Source: Alectoria sarmentosa (Eukaryota > Ascomycota > Lecanoromycetes > Lecanorales > Parmeliaceae). From it: 64,000 nt of DNA. Made by a program: the position numbers and the translations under genes. The stretch covers positions 62,001-126,000 of the forward strand of contig WOGZ01000068.1 of assembly GCA_009733775.1 (NCBI GenBank), written 5' to 3'. Positions 1 through 13,500 of the stretch are shown here, piece by piece; the first letter of the stretch is position 1, and the number at the start of each line of letters is the position of its first letter. The notes under the pieces were generated by a model. The model ran no database searches and was not told the origin of the DNA. It saw only the letters and a list, made by a program, of their open reading frames with translations.

Positions 1-2869
1 AATTATTAATTAATTTAATTCAATAACACGAATATTTAAATTGAAATTAAAGATTTTTATAAACGATATTTTAAAGAAAAATATATTTAAAAAACTTTTT
101 TCATTTTTTTTAATAAAGTTATTTATAATAAGTTTTATAAAAGCACGTTAATTAAATAATTAATATAAATTATAATCTTTGAAAATGTTTTCAATATCGT
201 TTAACTTTTTATATATCGTAATTTCTATTTATAAATATTGCAATATTTTCAAAAAAAATTATCTCGAAAATTGAATTACGATCGATTGAAATTTCGATAC
301 TTAATTTTAATTTTAATTAATTTTTGCTCGTAAAAGATCGAGTTTCGACGTATTATTATATTATTAAATTTCAAAAATAAAAATTATCGTATATTCATAA
401 ATTTATTATATTATATTTTAAAAATTGTTATTTAAATGTTAATGAAATAAACGTTATTGTTAATGTTGAAGATTTTAATTATTTTCGATTTTTCGATTTT
501 TATATTATCGTAATTAAATATATAATTTATAATAATTATAATTATTACGTTATAAATAAAACGAATATCGTTTCATTTTATTAAAATTCGAATAAAAATT
601 AGTGTAATAAACGGGTTTTAAAAGAGTTTAACGATTATATTATTTTTAAATCAAATATCGAATATATTATTTATTGTCGACATAAATTTATTATAATTTT
701 AAAAAATGAATTTAAATAAAACTATTAAATAATGTTTTATGATTCGTATTTATTAATTAAATATAATATTTACATTAACGTTAAAACTTATCAATATATT
801 TTTAAATATATTTATAATAAATAACGATTAAATCAATTTTCGAATAAAGCGAATAAATGAAAATATGAAATAAATTCGATAAATGAGATTTAAAAATATC
901 GAAACGCACGTTAAGTAAGATTAATAAAAAATTTATTAAAAAATTTGATTTTGAATTATATAATTACAACTTTATTATAAAGCAATTATTTATTTATTTT
1001 TTAAATCAACAAATCGTAGTTTTTGATAATAATTTTTAAATATCTAATATAATAAATGTAAACGAACGTTTAAAAAAATTTATAATATTTTTTTTAATAA
1101 ATATATAATATCAACAATAAAGACGATTAATAGTTTTTTTTTATATCGATTTATCGAAATATTACGTTTAAAAGAAGAATTTTGAAAACATTTAAAAATA
1201 AAGTTTACGTTAAAAAAGCATCGATATTTTTATAAAAATATATTATATTAATTTTAATATAAACGAATTTTATTATTAACGCCTTCTTTTTTTAAACGTA
1301 TTAAATTTTTACTTTTATGAAAATTTACGAATAATAAACGACGATTTTTTTTTAGATTATTATGTTATTTATATAATAAAAGGTTTTACGCATAATAATG
1401 TTAAAAGAAATTAAATTTTAAACGAAATAAATGTTTAAAAAAGCGAAGATTATTTATAAATTTTATTCGTAATAATTTTATTAAATTATAAACTTAATAA
1501 ATCGCTTAATTTATAAATTAAATATAAATCGAAATATTTAATTCAATTTAATTAATGTGTAAAAATGTCTTAATTGCGAAAAAAGAAAGTTATCGCATTG
1601 TTTATTATAATAAAACATTATCACTTTTTTTAATTTAATGTTTCTTTTTTTTTAAAGTGATTTCGTTAAACGTATTTTTCTTTTATATATTCGCAATTTC
1701 TTTTATTTTCTTTTATTATTCGCACATTTTTACTTGAATTCTTTAACGATTATATATATTAAATTTATTATTAAGTCTTCGCTTTATTAAACGATATATA
1801 AACGAAATATATTATTATCGAAGATTTTTATTTTCATTCAACTTAAATTCGCTTAAAAAAAGACAATTTTAATTTTATAAAAAATATTAATTTGATTAAC
1901 GACTTTAATTTATTAAAAATGTAATATAATTATAAATAACATTATAATAACGAGCGTAATCGTTTTCTACGCGAAAAACGTTTTTATTTAACGAATATTT
2001 AAAAGTAAATGTGAGCGAATTTTAATAATAATTAAACGTTAATTGCAAACGTTATTTGAAACGCGATATTCTTTTTCAATAATCAACTTTTCTTTTTAAA
2101 CGATTATGAAAATATTAATAGAATTATATTTTAAAATATCGTTTTACGAAGAATATAAAAAATTTTTAAAATAATTATTATTATAATTTTTTCAAATATC
2201 GTTTTTATTCTTTTTTAAAAAAAATATATCGCTCGCTTTCGCTTTAAAATCTTTTTAAATATTATTATTTAAATGTTTTATAATATTATTAATGAATTCA
2301 ATTTTATCGAATTATTATATATAATTAAATTAAATTTTTAAAACGAAATTTCGATATAAAATCGTTATAATATTAAATTAATCAATCGTATATTTTAAAA
2401 CATTTATAAAAATCTTAAATCGTTTAATAATATAATTATATACTTTTGCGAAAATTTTCGTCAAATTTTATCGATTATTAAAAGCGCCGAGTTAAAGCGT
2501 ATCGCTAAATTTATTCTAAAAATCTTATATTTATAAAATTACATTTAAATTTTTAAATTTATAAAAAATATAAAACTTCGTAATTCGAATTTAATTAAAG
2601 AAAATTATGTTAATATAAAAATATTCGCAAATAATTTTTTAAATGTAAATAATAAAACTTTAGTAAATATAGAAAAACGAGAAATTATCGATTACTTTAT
2701 CGATTAATTATCAAATAATATTATCATAAATTTTATTAATGTTATTTATCGCGATTTAAGTTTATATCGAATATTTAATTTTTAAATTTTAAAGACGATT
2801 TTCTGCACTATTAATAAAAACGTCTTTCGATTTAATAATTAAATTTTTGATAAACTGTTATAGATAAAA

Positions 2870-3015
2870 AAGTAAAAACTAAATTCAATCTTAATGTGTA
2901 AACTCGTTAATTCTTTTCTCGAGAAATTAATTATATATAATTTCATTAAGTTATAAACTTAATAAAATATTTATTAAATAAATACAATCGTTAAATAAAA
3001 TAAATATTTTTTTAA
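2870..3015 (-). repeat. Inverted copy of the segment at about 10.31-10.47 kb
   Basis: The reverse complement of this stretch matches about 10310-10468 over roughly 145 bp, including a shared core around CGATTGTATTTATTTAATAA. Differences are mostly transitions and small gaps. A weaker direct match to the ATAAACTTAATAAA part is at about 1480. These are probably LTR or terminal pieces of two oppositely oriented retroelements. No TG...CA borders or target duplications could be fixed after RIP. Confidence 0.6.
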
Positions 3016-6000
3016 TTATGCAATTATGTATATAACATAAACTTTTTAAAATTAAAACGATATATATTAATCGTGATTAAGTCGTTAATAAAGAAAATAA
3101 TTTTCTCTTATTTATCGAATTAATAAATATTTTTAAATTAATATTTTTATTATTTCATTATTTGAAATAGAAAAAGAAAAAAAGAAAAAAAGTTATTAAG
3201 AAATTTATAATAATTATAAAGTTTATCTAATAAAACACGATTATAAATCAAATATATTAAATTTAAAACATTCGATTATCGTATTCTCGAAAACGAATAT
3301 AATAATAAACGTTATTATATATTATATATATTTTTTATTTCGCTCGATTCGAATAATTTATATACTTTTTACGATAAATTTAATATTTAATTCGTTTAAC
3401 TTTTAATATAATAATTAATTATTTACAAAATTAATTTTTATAACAAATCGATTTATGATTGTAATCAAAGATTTTCATTTATAATTAATTGTATATAATC
3501 TTAAATCGAATTATTATCAAAGTCGATTTATTTACTATAATTTTAATCGATTTATTAAAAAAATAATCGAGTTATTCGATTGAATGTATTAAAAATAAAA
3601 TTATTAAGCAAATGATTTTTATATAACAATAAAAGTTAATTATATATATATATATACAAAGTAAGTAAAGTTCGATTAATCGACGTTATTTAAATTCGTT
3701 TCATTTTCATTTATCTTAAATATCATAAACTTAATTTATAAGTTTTAACTTATATATAATAATAATAATAACATTTATTTAATATAATTATCGTTTAATT
3801 AATTTTCTTAATAATATCTTTTTTAATTTATATAATAAATTATTATATAATCGACTTTGCTAACAATTAATATCGATCTCGATTAATCTTTCGAAAAATT
3901 CAATTCTTTTAAATTTACGAAAATTTTCAAATTAACTTCTCGTGATTTTATTATATAAACTTAATAATTACGAAACTTTATCTCTTTCGATTATTAATTC
4001 GAGAGATTTATTAATTACATTATTCGAAAAATCGTTGAATATTTTATTAAAAAAATTTTAAAAATTCTTTAAACAGACTTTAAATTTGTTAAAAATTAAC
4101 GCATTTATTTTCGTTTTTTTTTAAATTTCATTTTTCAATTATAAAAACAAATTTAATTAAAATATTAAATTGTCGATCGTGTTATTTTTCGAATTATAAT
4201 TCGTATTTTTTAAATAATTATCACTCAACTACGTTATTTTTTCGAAGATTTTTTATTAATTAATAATATTTTAAAAGTAAAAAAGTTTTTTTAAATTAAT
4301 TTAAAGATTATATTTTATTAAATAAAACTTTCGATAATAATTCGAGCAATTTTTTTAAAATTTGATTTTTTCTTATCGACGAAAATATACGTCGTCGTAA
4401 TATTAATAAAACAATTAACGAACTTTAATTTCTCGATATTAAAATAATTATTATAAACGTTATTGTTTATTATATAAAAGTTAATTTATTAAATTAAAAA
4501 TCGTTAAATTCGTTAAATTTATTTGAAAATCTCGAAGTGTTAAAAGTAAATATAATCGTTAATAAATATAATAAAATATTACGCTTTTTTAATAATTATA
4601 TCGAATTCTTTAATTTATTTTATAATAATAAATTCAATAATATTAAAATAAAAATAAAATATATTAAAAAGAAAACATATTTTTAAAACATATTTATATT
4701 TATTAATGTTTCTTCGAAATAATTTTCAAATTTGTTTATAAGTCGAATTATTAAAATAGTATATTTATTAATTTATCGATAATAAAAAAAGATTATTTAT
4801 ATATAAAAATAATATCAACGAATGAAATGTTATTTTATTAAAAAAACTCGAGTTTATTAAAATATTAAATATAATTATAATTAAAAAAAAACAATATATT
4901 TTTAATAGTATTATAAAATAATAAAAGTTTTATAAATATATTATAATAGTTATTAAAGTTATTAAAATAATTAAGTTCGAAAATATATATAATTAATTTA
5001 ATATTATTTAAGACGACTTGATATTAAATTTCAATTTGACATAAATTCGTTTATTGTTTAAATTAATTCAGTTAATTTTTAATTATTATAAATGTATATA
5101 AAAATTAATAATAAACGAAAATTATTAAAATAAAACATTTTATTAATAATTTATCACACTTTTTAAATCAATTTTAAAATAACAATAATTTAAATTAATA
5201 TAATTAAATAAAAAGTATATTTAATTAACCGATTTTGCAAAACTTTGATTTTCAAAATTTTGATTAATATTAATAATTTTCAACTTTTTCTTTTTAATAA
5301 AATTAATACAATTATAATTAATTTCAAAATCGTTAACAAATTTACGTTAATAACGATTTTATTTATTTAAATAACGCTTTTATTTATTAAAAAGATTTTC
5401 GAAAAAATAAATAAACATTATTAATTTCGTTAATATAACGTTTAAATACGATTAATTCGAATTTTTAATAAAACGCGTTAAATTTTCGTTAATTTTTTTA
5501 ATTATATGATAATTATTAATTTAATAATAAAAATTATCAATTTAATTATATTTTATATTAATTTAAAAGACTTTGATATTAAATTATTAACAATCGAAAG
5601 CTTTATTTATAACGAATTTATTAAATTTTCGTCGAATTCGAAAATTATATTAAGAAATCTTAAAAAAAATTAATATAATTTAAATAATCTTTATAATAAA
5701 TATAATTAAAACAATCGAGACTTTGTTTATAAAAGTTCGAAAAATTATTTCAATTATTATAATAATAATAATTCGAAATTAAAAGTTAATTTCGTCGATT
5801 TGACATTTTTTATTAAGCACTTTTATTATCTATATTAAAAAACTTATAAATTTTATAATAATTTTATTCGATATATTAAATCAAATTGCTAAAAGAAATT
5901 TTTCAAAAAAACTTCGAAGAAAATTCAAAAAAAAGTTAATGTTATTATTATCGAAATATATTTAAAAATTATTAAATTTATTATATTAACTTTTTTATAA

Positions 6001-8639
6001 AAAGTTTTAAAAATAACTTTTCAAAATTATTAGCATATTAAAATTGAAATTCATTTTTCATTTAACGAGAAAAATTATAAAATTCGTTTAAATTTTAATT
6101 GTTTAATCACATTTAAAAATCAAAATCTTTTTATAACAAAAATATTTAAACTTAAATAACAACTTTAAAAGTAAATATTATCGATTTTAATACGTGATTA
6201 TGAAAATAAAATCATTAACGTTATAAAGTTTATTATTATAAATTTATATTTTTTAAACACTTTTAAAGTTAATAATAATTTAACATTTATTAAAATATTT
6301 ATAAAGATTCATTTTACGAAAAATTTAAAATTTAATATATTGTGCGAGACGAATATATTTATATTATAAAAAAAATTATCAAAATGTATTTCTTAATTTA
6401 TTATTATCTTTATTTATTAAAATTTTAAAATCTTTATTAAATCGATAATTAAATTAAATTTTTAAATTAAACGAATAATAATAATAAGATTTATTATTAC
6501 TTTATCGTTCAAATCGATAATAAATGTTTTAATTAATTATATAAATACATTATTTAATAATCGTGATTTTTTATTCGAGCTCGAACTTTTAATTAATTAC
6601 GATTTCGATTTTAATAACGATATTTTCGCTTACGTTATCGACTTTATTATAATCTTTATTTAAATAAAAAATGCTATAAAAACATTTATAATATTTCTTA
6701 AATATATTAAATTAAATATAATAATGAAATACGTCGCAATTAAATGTTATTAAATCTTTAATAAAATAATAAAATTAATAACGTATAAATAGCGTATTTT
6801 AAATCGATTTAAATTATTGTTATAAATATAATTATTATTACTATCATTAATTTTAAATTAAAACACGTTTTTTAAACGATATAATTGTTTATAAAAATAA
6901 TAATGTTTCGAATATTTTAATAAATATTATAATAAAACTTAAAAACGATTTTATAAACCTCGAAAATATTATAAATCTTTCGAAAAAATAAAAAATGTTA
7001 ATTTCGATAAAAATTAACGTAAATATTAAATTATTTAAAATTTTATTTTTTTAATTATAAAAATAAAGAAATTGTCGATATAACTTTCGATAAATTATAA
7101 TAATAAAATAAATTACAATTTTTCACACAATCGATTTCGTATAATTAATCGTATTTTATAATTTAACGCGACATTTTTTAAAATAAAAAAAAATGTGTGA
7201 TTATTAATATTCGCGAATTTAATGTTATTATAAAAGATAACGAATATTTATTATTTTTATAATTAAATATTAATAATTTATAATAGAATATAATTTTGTT
7301 TTTATAATTAATAATGTAATTTTATTTTATTAAATTTACGTATAACGAGTCGATTGTAATAAATTTACGATTGCTAGTTATCGAAAATAAAAAAAGTCGA
7401 ATATAACATTTATAAATTATAAAACTCGCTTTTATATATAAAACGTTAACTTATTTTTATTTTCAAATCTCTTCGAGAATTTCTGCGTGTTTTCGTCGAT
7501 AATATTATTATTTTTAATCGTATTTTAAGCGAGTACGTATTTTATTTACGTTAATTATTTTAATTATTTCGAGAAAAATTTCTTTTTTTATTATTAAAAA
7601 ATGTTTTTTAAATTTTTTATTTATAACTTTTTTAAAATAACGTATTAAATTATTAAAATTATTTACTTTTAAAAACAAAATTAAAATAATTATAACATTT
7701 TTATTTTTAATTAATTCACGCGATTTGGCATTTTTTTTGAAAAATAATTAAATAATTTCAAATTTTTATCTTAAAATATATATAATAATCGTAATTTTTA
7801 TAAAAAAAATCGTTTTTTATTTAAATAATAATTATCGAAATCGTTATTATCGCGACGTTTTAAAATTAACTCGAAGTAATTATTAAAATAATCATTAAAA
7901 TAATTATTAAAACAATTTTCGAAATAATTTTCGAGATAATTTTCGAAATATTTTTAGAAATATTTTTCGTTAAAAAATAATTTATTAACTTTATTCGCAA
8001 ATAACGTTTAATATAATTTCGTTATAATTTTATTAAAAAAAACATTATAATATTTCAAGATTTTTATAATGTTTTTCAATTTTTTACGTTTTTAATTTAT
8101 TTTAATCGAAAATGAAAGTTATATATAAATATTAACGCTTTTAAAAAATGAAGTTTTGCAATTATAATATATTTTATATTTTATAATAAAACTTTTAATT
8201 TTAATTAAATATCGTCAAAATCGAATATATAATTTATTATGTTTTTAAATAAATTAATTAATATAATAAAATATATTTAAAAATTACGAAATTGAAAATT
8301 ATCGCAATAATTTAAATAATACGAAAAATTAAATATTTAATTAAAGTTTTAAAAATATCGCTTATAATCGTTTATATTAATTATTTAATAATTATATAAA
8401 TTTTTCGATAAATTACGTTATTTATTATTTTTATTAATAAGTTTAATTTACGATTTATTCGTATTTTTTAATATTTTTTCGATTTTAATCTTGTTATTTA
8501 TTATTAAAATTTCGCTTTCGAAAATACGAGAATTTTATTTACATTATTTTAAAATATTTAAATAAATAAAAACTGCGTATTTTCGAGTTTATATAAAAGA
8601 ATTTTTTTAATATTAATTATAACGAAATTTTTTACGTTA

Positions 8640-9780
8640 ATTTATATTAAAAAATTATTTAAGCATTTTCAAATTTATTTAAAACATTATTTTAATTATA
8701 AAAAACTCAATTTTATCGTTATTCTCGCAATTTTATATTATATAATAATAATAAATTTCATCGTAACATTTTCGTTTAATAATAATAAGAATATATTTTT
8801 TATAATTATTTATAAGTTTATTAAAAAGAAATTTTTCGTATTTGAATTTAATAAATAATCGACATTTAATTAAATAAATGTTTTATTAATTGTTTTAATA
8901 ATATATATTTAAAAAATTTCAATAACTATTATTAATAATCGTGATTTTAAGTTTTTAAACATTTTTTGAAAAGTCATTTTTTAAAAGTTAAATATTATTT
9001 TGACGATTTTTATCGTTTATTATTTTTAAATAAATAGTAAATTTAAATAAATTAATTATATAATCGAGATTATTTTGAGATTTTATTTTATTATAAAAAT
9101 ACATAATTAAATAATAATATTGTCTTTTTTTTAAGCATTTTTGAATAATAATATTATTGTAATAAATTTCGCCCTTAACAAATTCGTTTATAGTTTTCAA
9201 ATATGCGATATTTTAAATTCATTAATAAATCTTTCGATGAAAGATCTTAATTAATTTAAATTTATTAAGCGCGAAAAAGTTAATAATGTTATCGTTTCTA
9301 TTAACGCAATAATTAAAAATTATTATAATAATTATTATTTAATTATTAAATTCAAAAAAGAATTTCAGATTTATTTTCGATTTTATTATAAATATTTAAT
9401 ATCGAAAATTAATTCAAAACTTTTTAATTAAAAAATCAAATTATTTAAAATTTTCGAGAAAAAAAACATCGTATATCGATTAAAACTTTTTAACATTATA
9501 CGCATTTATTTAATTATATTTATAACATAATTTAAATCGATTTAAGACTTTTTATTCTCGTATTTTTATATAATTTATGTCGTCGATCGAAAAAACTTAA
9601 CACGTTATTTTAAATTTCGCTATTAAATATTAATTTTATAAAATCAAACGATTATTAAAATTATAAAATTTTGAAAAAAATATCAAATATTTCGTTAAAT
9701 AAAAAAATGATGAAAATAAATATAATATATAATATTTTATATATACATTTTGAAATGTTAAAGATTTTATAAATAAGTGC
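8640..9780 (+). mobile_element. RIP-degraded Ty3/gypsy chromovirus: integrase and chromodomain remnant
   Basis: Reading + strand frames while ignoring stops shows a recognisable gypsy integrase. The core is around 8.87-9.15 kb: a decayed S-D-R-D motif reads NNRDFKF at about 8935, followed by the position of the HPQTDGQSER block, now YYF.INSKFK. The integrase C-terminal region at about 9.23-9.60 kb keeps YRLKL and an R-I-x-P-like segment. A chromodomain-like stretch lies at about 9.63-9.76 kb (YKIKRLL followed by KYFVK). All Trp and many Gln codons have become stops, as expected from C-to-T change on either strand. Reverse transcriptase and gag should lie upstream (about 4.5-8.6 kb), but I could not identify them. 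The element is dead. Confidence 0.75.
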
Positions 9781-10309
9781 GACGTTTATATTATTATCGA
9801 TTTTATTTACGATTAACGTAATAAAAGAGTTATTAAATTAATATTTGTTTTATTATTATAATAAATTCTTTTACGCAATTTTTCGTTACGTTTTAAATAT
9901 AATTTTAAACATTTTTGTTAAAAAAAAACGAGATCGTTCTCGTAAAAAATTATAAGTTAAATTTTTCGAAAATTCTTTCGAAGAATTTTTCGAAAAACTT
10001 TTTCAATTTTTTGTTAAAAAATTCGATAATCGTCGAACAATATTTTTAATTATTACACGTTAAAATATTACGTAAGCATCTTCGATTTCGATATAAAATG
10101 TTTCGAAGGAAACTTTAATTCGTTATAATATATGACTTTTTATTTAATAATTGTTTTAAATAAGTTTTTAAATAAAGTTTTAAAAAGTTTAAGCTTTGTT
10201 TTTAGAAATTTTCGTATTATTATATAAAAAGAAAGGTTTTTATTATGTTTATTATTAACGAAAACGTTATTTTCTTTATCTTTTGTTAATATTTATTACG
10301 TGCATAAAT

Positions 10310-10468
10310 TAGAAAAATACTTATCTTTATTTAGCGATTGTATTTATTTAATAAATATTTTATTAAGTTAATAACTTAACAAAACTATATATAGTTAACT
10401 TTTCGATAAAAGAATTAATTAATTTATATATTATAATTGAATTTAGTTTCTACTTTTTCACGTATAAT
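10310..10468 (+). repeat. Inverted partner of the segment at about 2.87-3.02 kb; possible LTR
   Basis: This mate of the 2.87 kb segment lies about 550 bp downstream of the chromodomain remnant on the same strand. That is roughly where a 3' LTR of the Ty3/gypsy element would be expected. It contains the phrase AATAAATATTTTATTAAGTT that is shared, inverted, with 2.9 kb. Assignment as an LTR is inference. Confidence 0.5.
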
Positions 10469-10599
10469 AAAAGAGAATTTTGATTATATTATCGTAAAAA
10501 CGCGATATACGTTTTAAATAATCGATATATTTAAATAATAAATAAATCGTCTTATTTTATTAAAAATCTTGAAAAGATATACGAATTATAAGTTATATT

Positions 10600-13500
10600 T
10601 TTTTTAATTAAAATAATAATAAAAATATCGTATTCGCGATAAAAACGTAATAAAGTAAAATCGTTTTTACGAAAATTAAATACTTAATAACGCTTATTAT
10701 AACGAAATTTGAAATTTATTTAAATAGAAATAATAACGTTCGCAATTTTTAAACGAATAATCTTTTTCGATAATAAGTATTTTTTATAAATGTCGAAATT
10801 TAAATATTGATTAAGCAAAAATTCGAGCGTAATTTCATTTAATACGCGTTTAAAAAATGTTAAAATAGCGTTATTATAAATTGTTTAAATAACAAAAATG
10901 TTAATAAATTAAATGTTAATATTTTCGAGCGTAAATGTTTAAAATTTGAAACTTATTTTAACGATTTAATTAATTAATTTATTAAAATCATTAATTTAAA
11001 AATAATACGTCGTAAAATATAATAATTTAATATTTAATTATTTAAAAAACGATTTTCATAACTCGTTTAAAAGTTTACGATCTTGATTTCATTTAATGTA
11101 TTTTGATAAATCTTAATCGATTTTTTATAAACGACGTAATAATCGAAATTTTTTATTTTTAATAATAAAATATTTTTATTAAAAATTAAAATAATCTTTC
11201 GCGAGAATTTATTAATAACGAATATAATAATATTATAATCTTTTATTAATTGTAATAATATTAAAATAAAGTTTATAATTAATATATAATATAATATCGA
11301 CGATGAAAAAATAAATTATAAAAACTTATATAATAAATGTTTAAGTATTTAATACAATTAACATTAAAAATAATATCGAATATATTTACGATACAATTTA
11401 ATAAAATCGCGTATATATTATTAACAAAAAATGCTTTTATAATATTTCGCGAAATCGACGTGATTAAATTAATTAAAATAAATTACTTTAAGAAAATCAT
11501 ATACATAAAAAAGAAACGCATAAATAATTTAAAATATATATATAATTATTAATAAAAATATCAACTTTATAAATAAAGTCGTCGTTATTATAAATAAAAA
11601 AAATATACATATTTTCGTCGATCTTTTTATTAACATTAAAAAACTTAATTATTTTAAATTATAAAAAATATTTTCGATAATCGTTTAAAAGCTATTATCG
11701 TAATTTTGAATTTAATATTATAAAAAGATTAATAATGAAAATATAATTATATAAAACGTAAAAATCGTTAATATTATCGCGATTTCGAGTTGTTATTTAA
11801 TTAATAACGAGATTCGAAAATCTCGATAAAGCGTTAAAAGCGAGATATTTTTTATTTAATATATAACGAAATTCAAATTTTCGAAATCGTTAAATATATT
11901 TCGAAGTTCGAATTAAACGTAAATTTAATTTAATAATTAAAGATGTTAATAACGACATTTATTTAGCAATTTTAAAAACGAAATTATAATTAATATATAT
12001 CACGATTTTGAAAACGAACTCGATTATATATTTGATTTTTCATAACACTTACATTATATTAACAATTTAAAATTTTATTAATTAATATTTAATTTCGATA
12101 TTCGTAAATAAACGATTTGAAAACAAAATTAATTAAATTTAAAAACGCTTTAAATAATTCTCGATAAGATTTTTTTCGATATAATAAATTATAATATCGA
12201 ATTCAAATTTATTAAAATTTAAATTCACGTAAAATATTATTTTATATTTTAAATTGTATTAAAAATAATAATATCGATAAGGTTTTTTAAAGTATTTAAA
12301 ACGTTATCGCTTTTATTTTAATAAACGTATTAAAAATTAAACGAGATACGAAATTCTTTCGTTTTTATTCGAATCTTAATAATATAATTAATATTATAAT
12401 TTTTTAATTATATAAAAACTTTGTTATAATAACATAATTAACGATATAATTTTACAATTATTTTATTATTTTCAAACATGTTTTCAATTTAATAAAGATT
12501 TTAGAAAATAAAAGTTTAGCGATTATTTGCAATTCAATTTTAATTGTTTATTAATTTAACGAATCGATTTTTTATTCGAATAATTAAATCGAAAAATAAT
12601 CGAAATTTTGTTATTAAAATAAATTAAAAAATTTAATTTAACGAAGAAATTAAAGATTTATTATAAGTAATTAAAGTATTTTATTAAAATTTTCGAATAT
12701 ATAATAACATAATTAACGTATTTTTAAAAAAATTCGAAACGTTTAAATTAATTAATTTATTTTTCTTTTTATATAAATCGACGAATTTTTATAATTTATA
12801 ATTGATACGTTGAAAGTTTCTTAATCGCGATAATTTACTATAATAAATTTATAACGATTACTTGAATATGTTCGTTATTAATAAAAGAAACTTACGTAAT
12901 TAATAATGTTAAAAAGAATAATAATCTTTTATTAAAATTATCAAATTTGATTAAAGAAATAAAGAATAAACGTTATTTTAAATAACGATATTCAAATCTT
13001 AAATATCGATAATAATTCGTTTTTTTCGAAAATTATCAAATATAATTTTATATATAACGAAAATTAAAAAGATGAACGAAATTGCTTTATTAATTTTGTT
13101 TTATTCAATTTAATCATATAATTTATCAAAAAATTTATCGATAACGACTTCGTTTTCGATATTAAAAAAATACACTTTTATTATTTTAAAAAAAAAAAAT
13201 TCAATTAAATTTCATTAAAATGCGTTTTTATTTTTATTTTATTAATTTGATAAATTCGCCTTTTTATTATAAAATAAAAAATTCGTTAATTAAATTTTCG
13301 ATTAACGATTTATTATTATAATTCGTAATTTTATTAAATAAAATAATATTAATAATAAAGATAATAACGATTATTTTCGAAATGAAAGAATTTTTAAAAA
13401 TAGAAACGTTTAATAAAGTTAATATAATATATATTTCGAACGTTATTAATAATATAAATATAATAATAATTTTTATAATTATAAAAATGAACGTAATAAA

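Noticed and set aside
8988..9200. 70-codon minus-strand frame
   Set aside because: It is antisense to the degraded gypsy integrase, which gives a far better explanation of the region.
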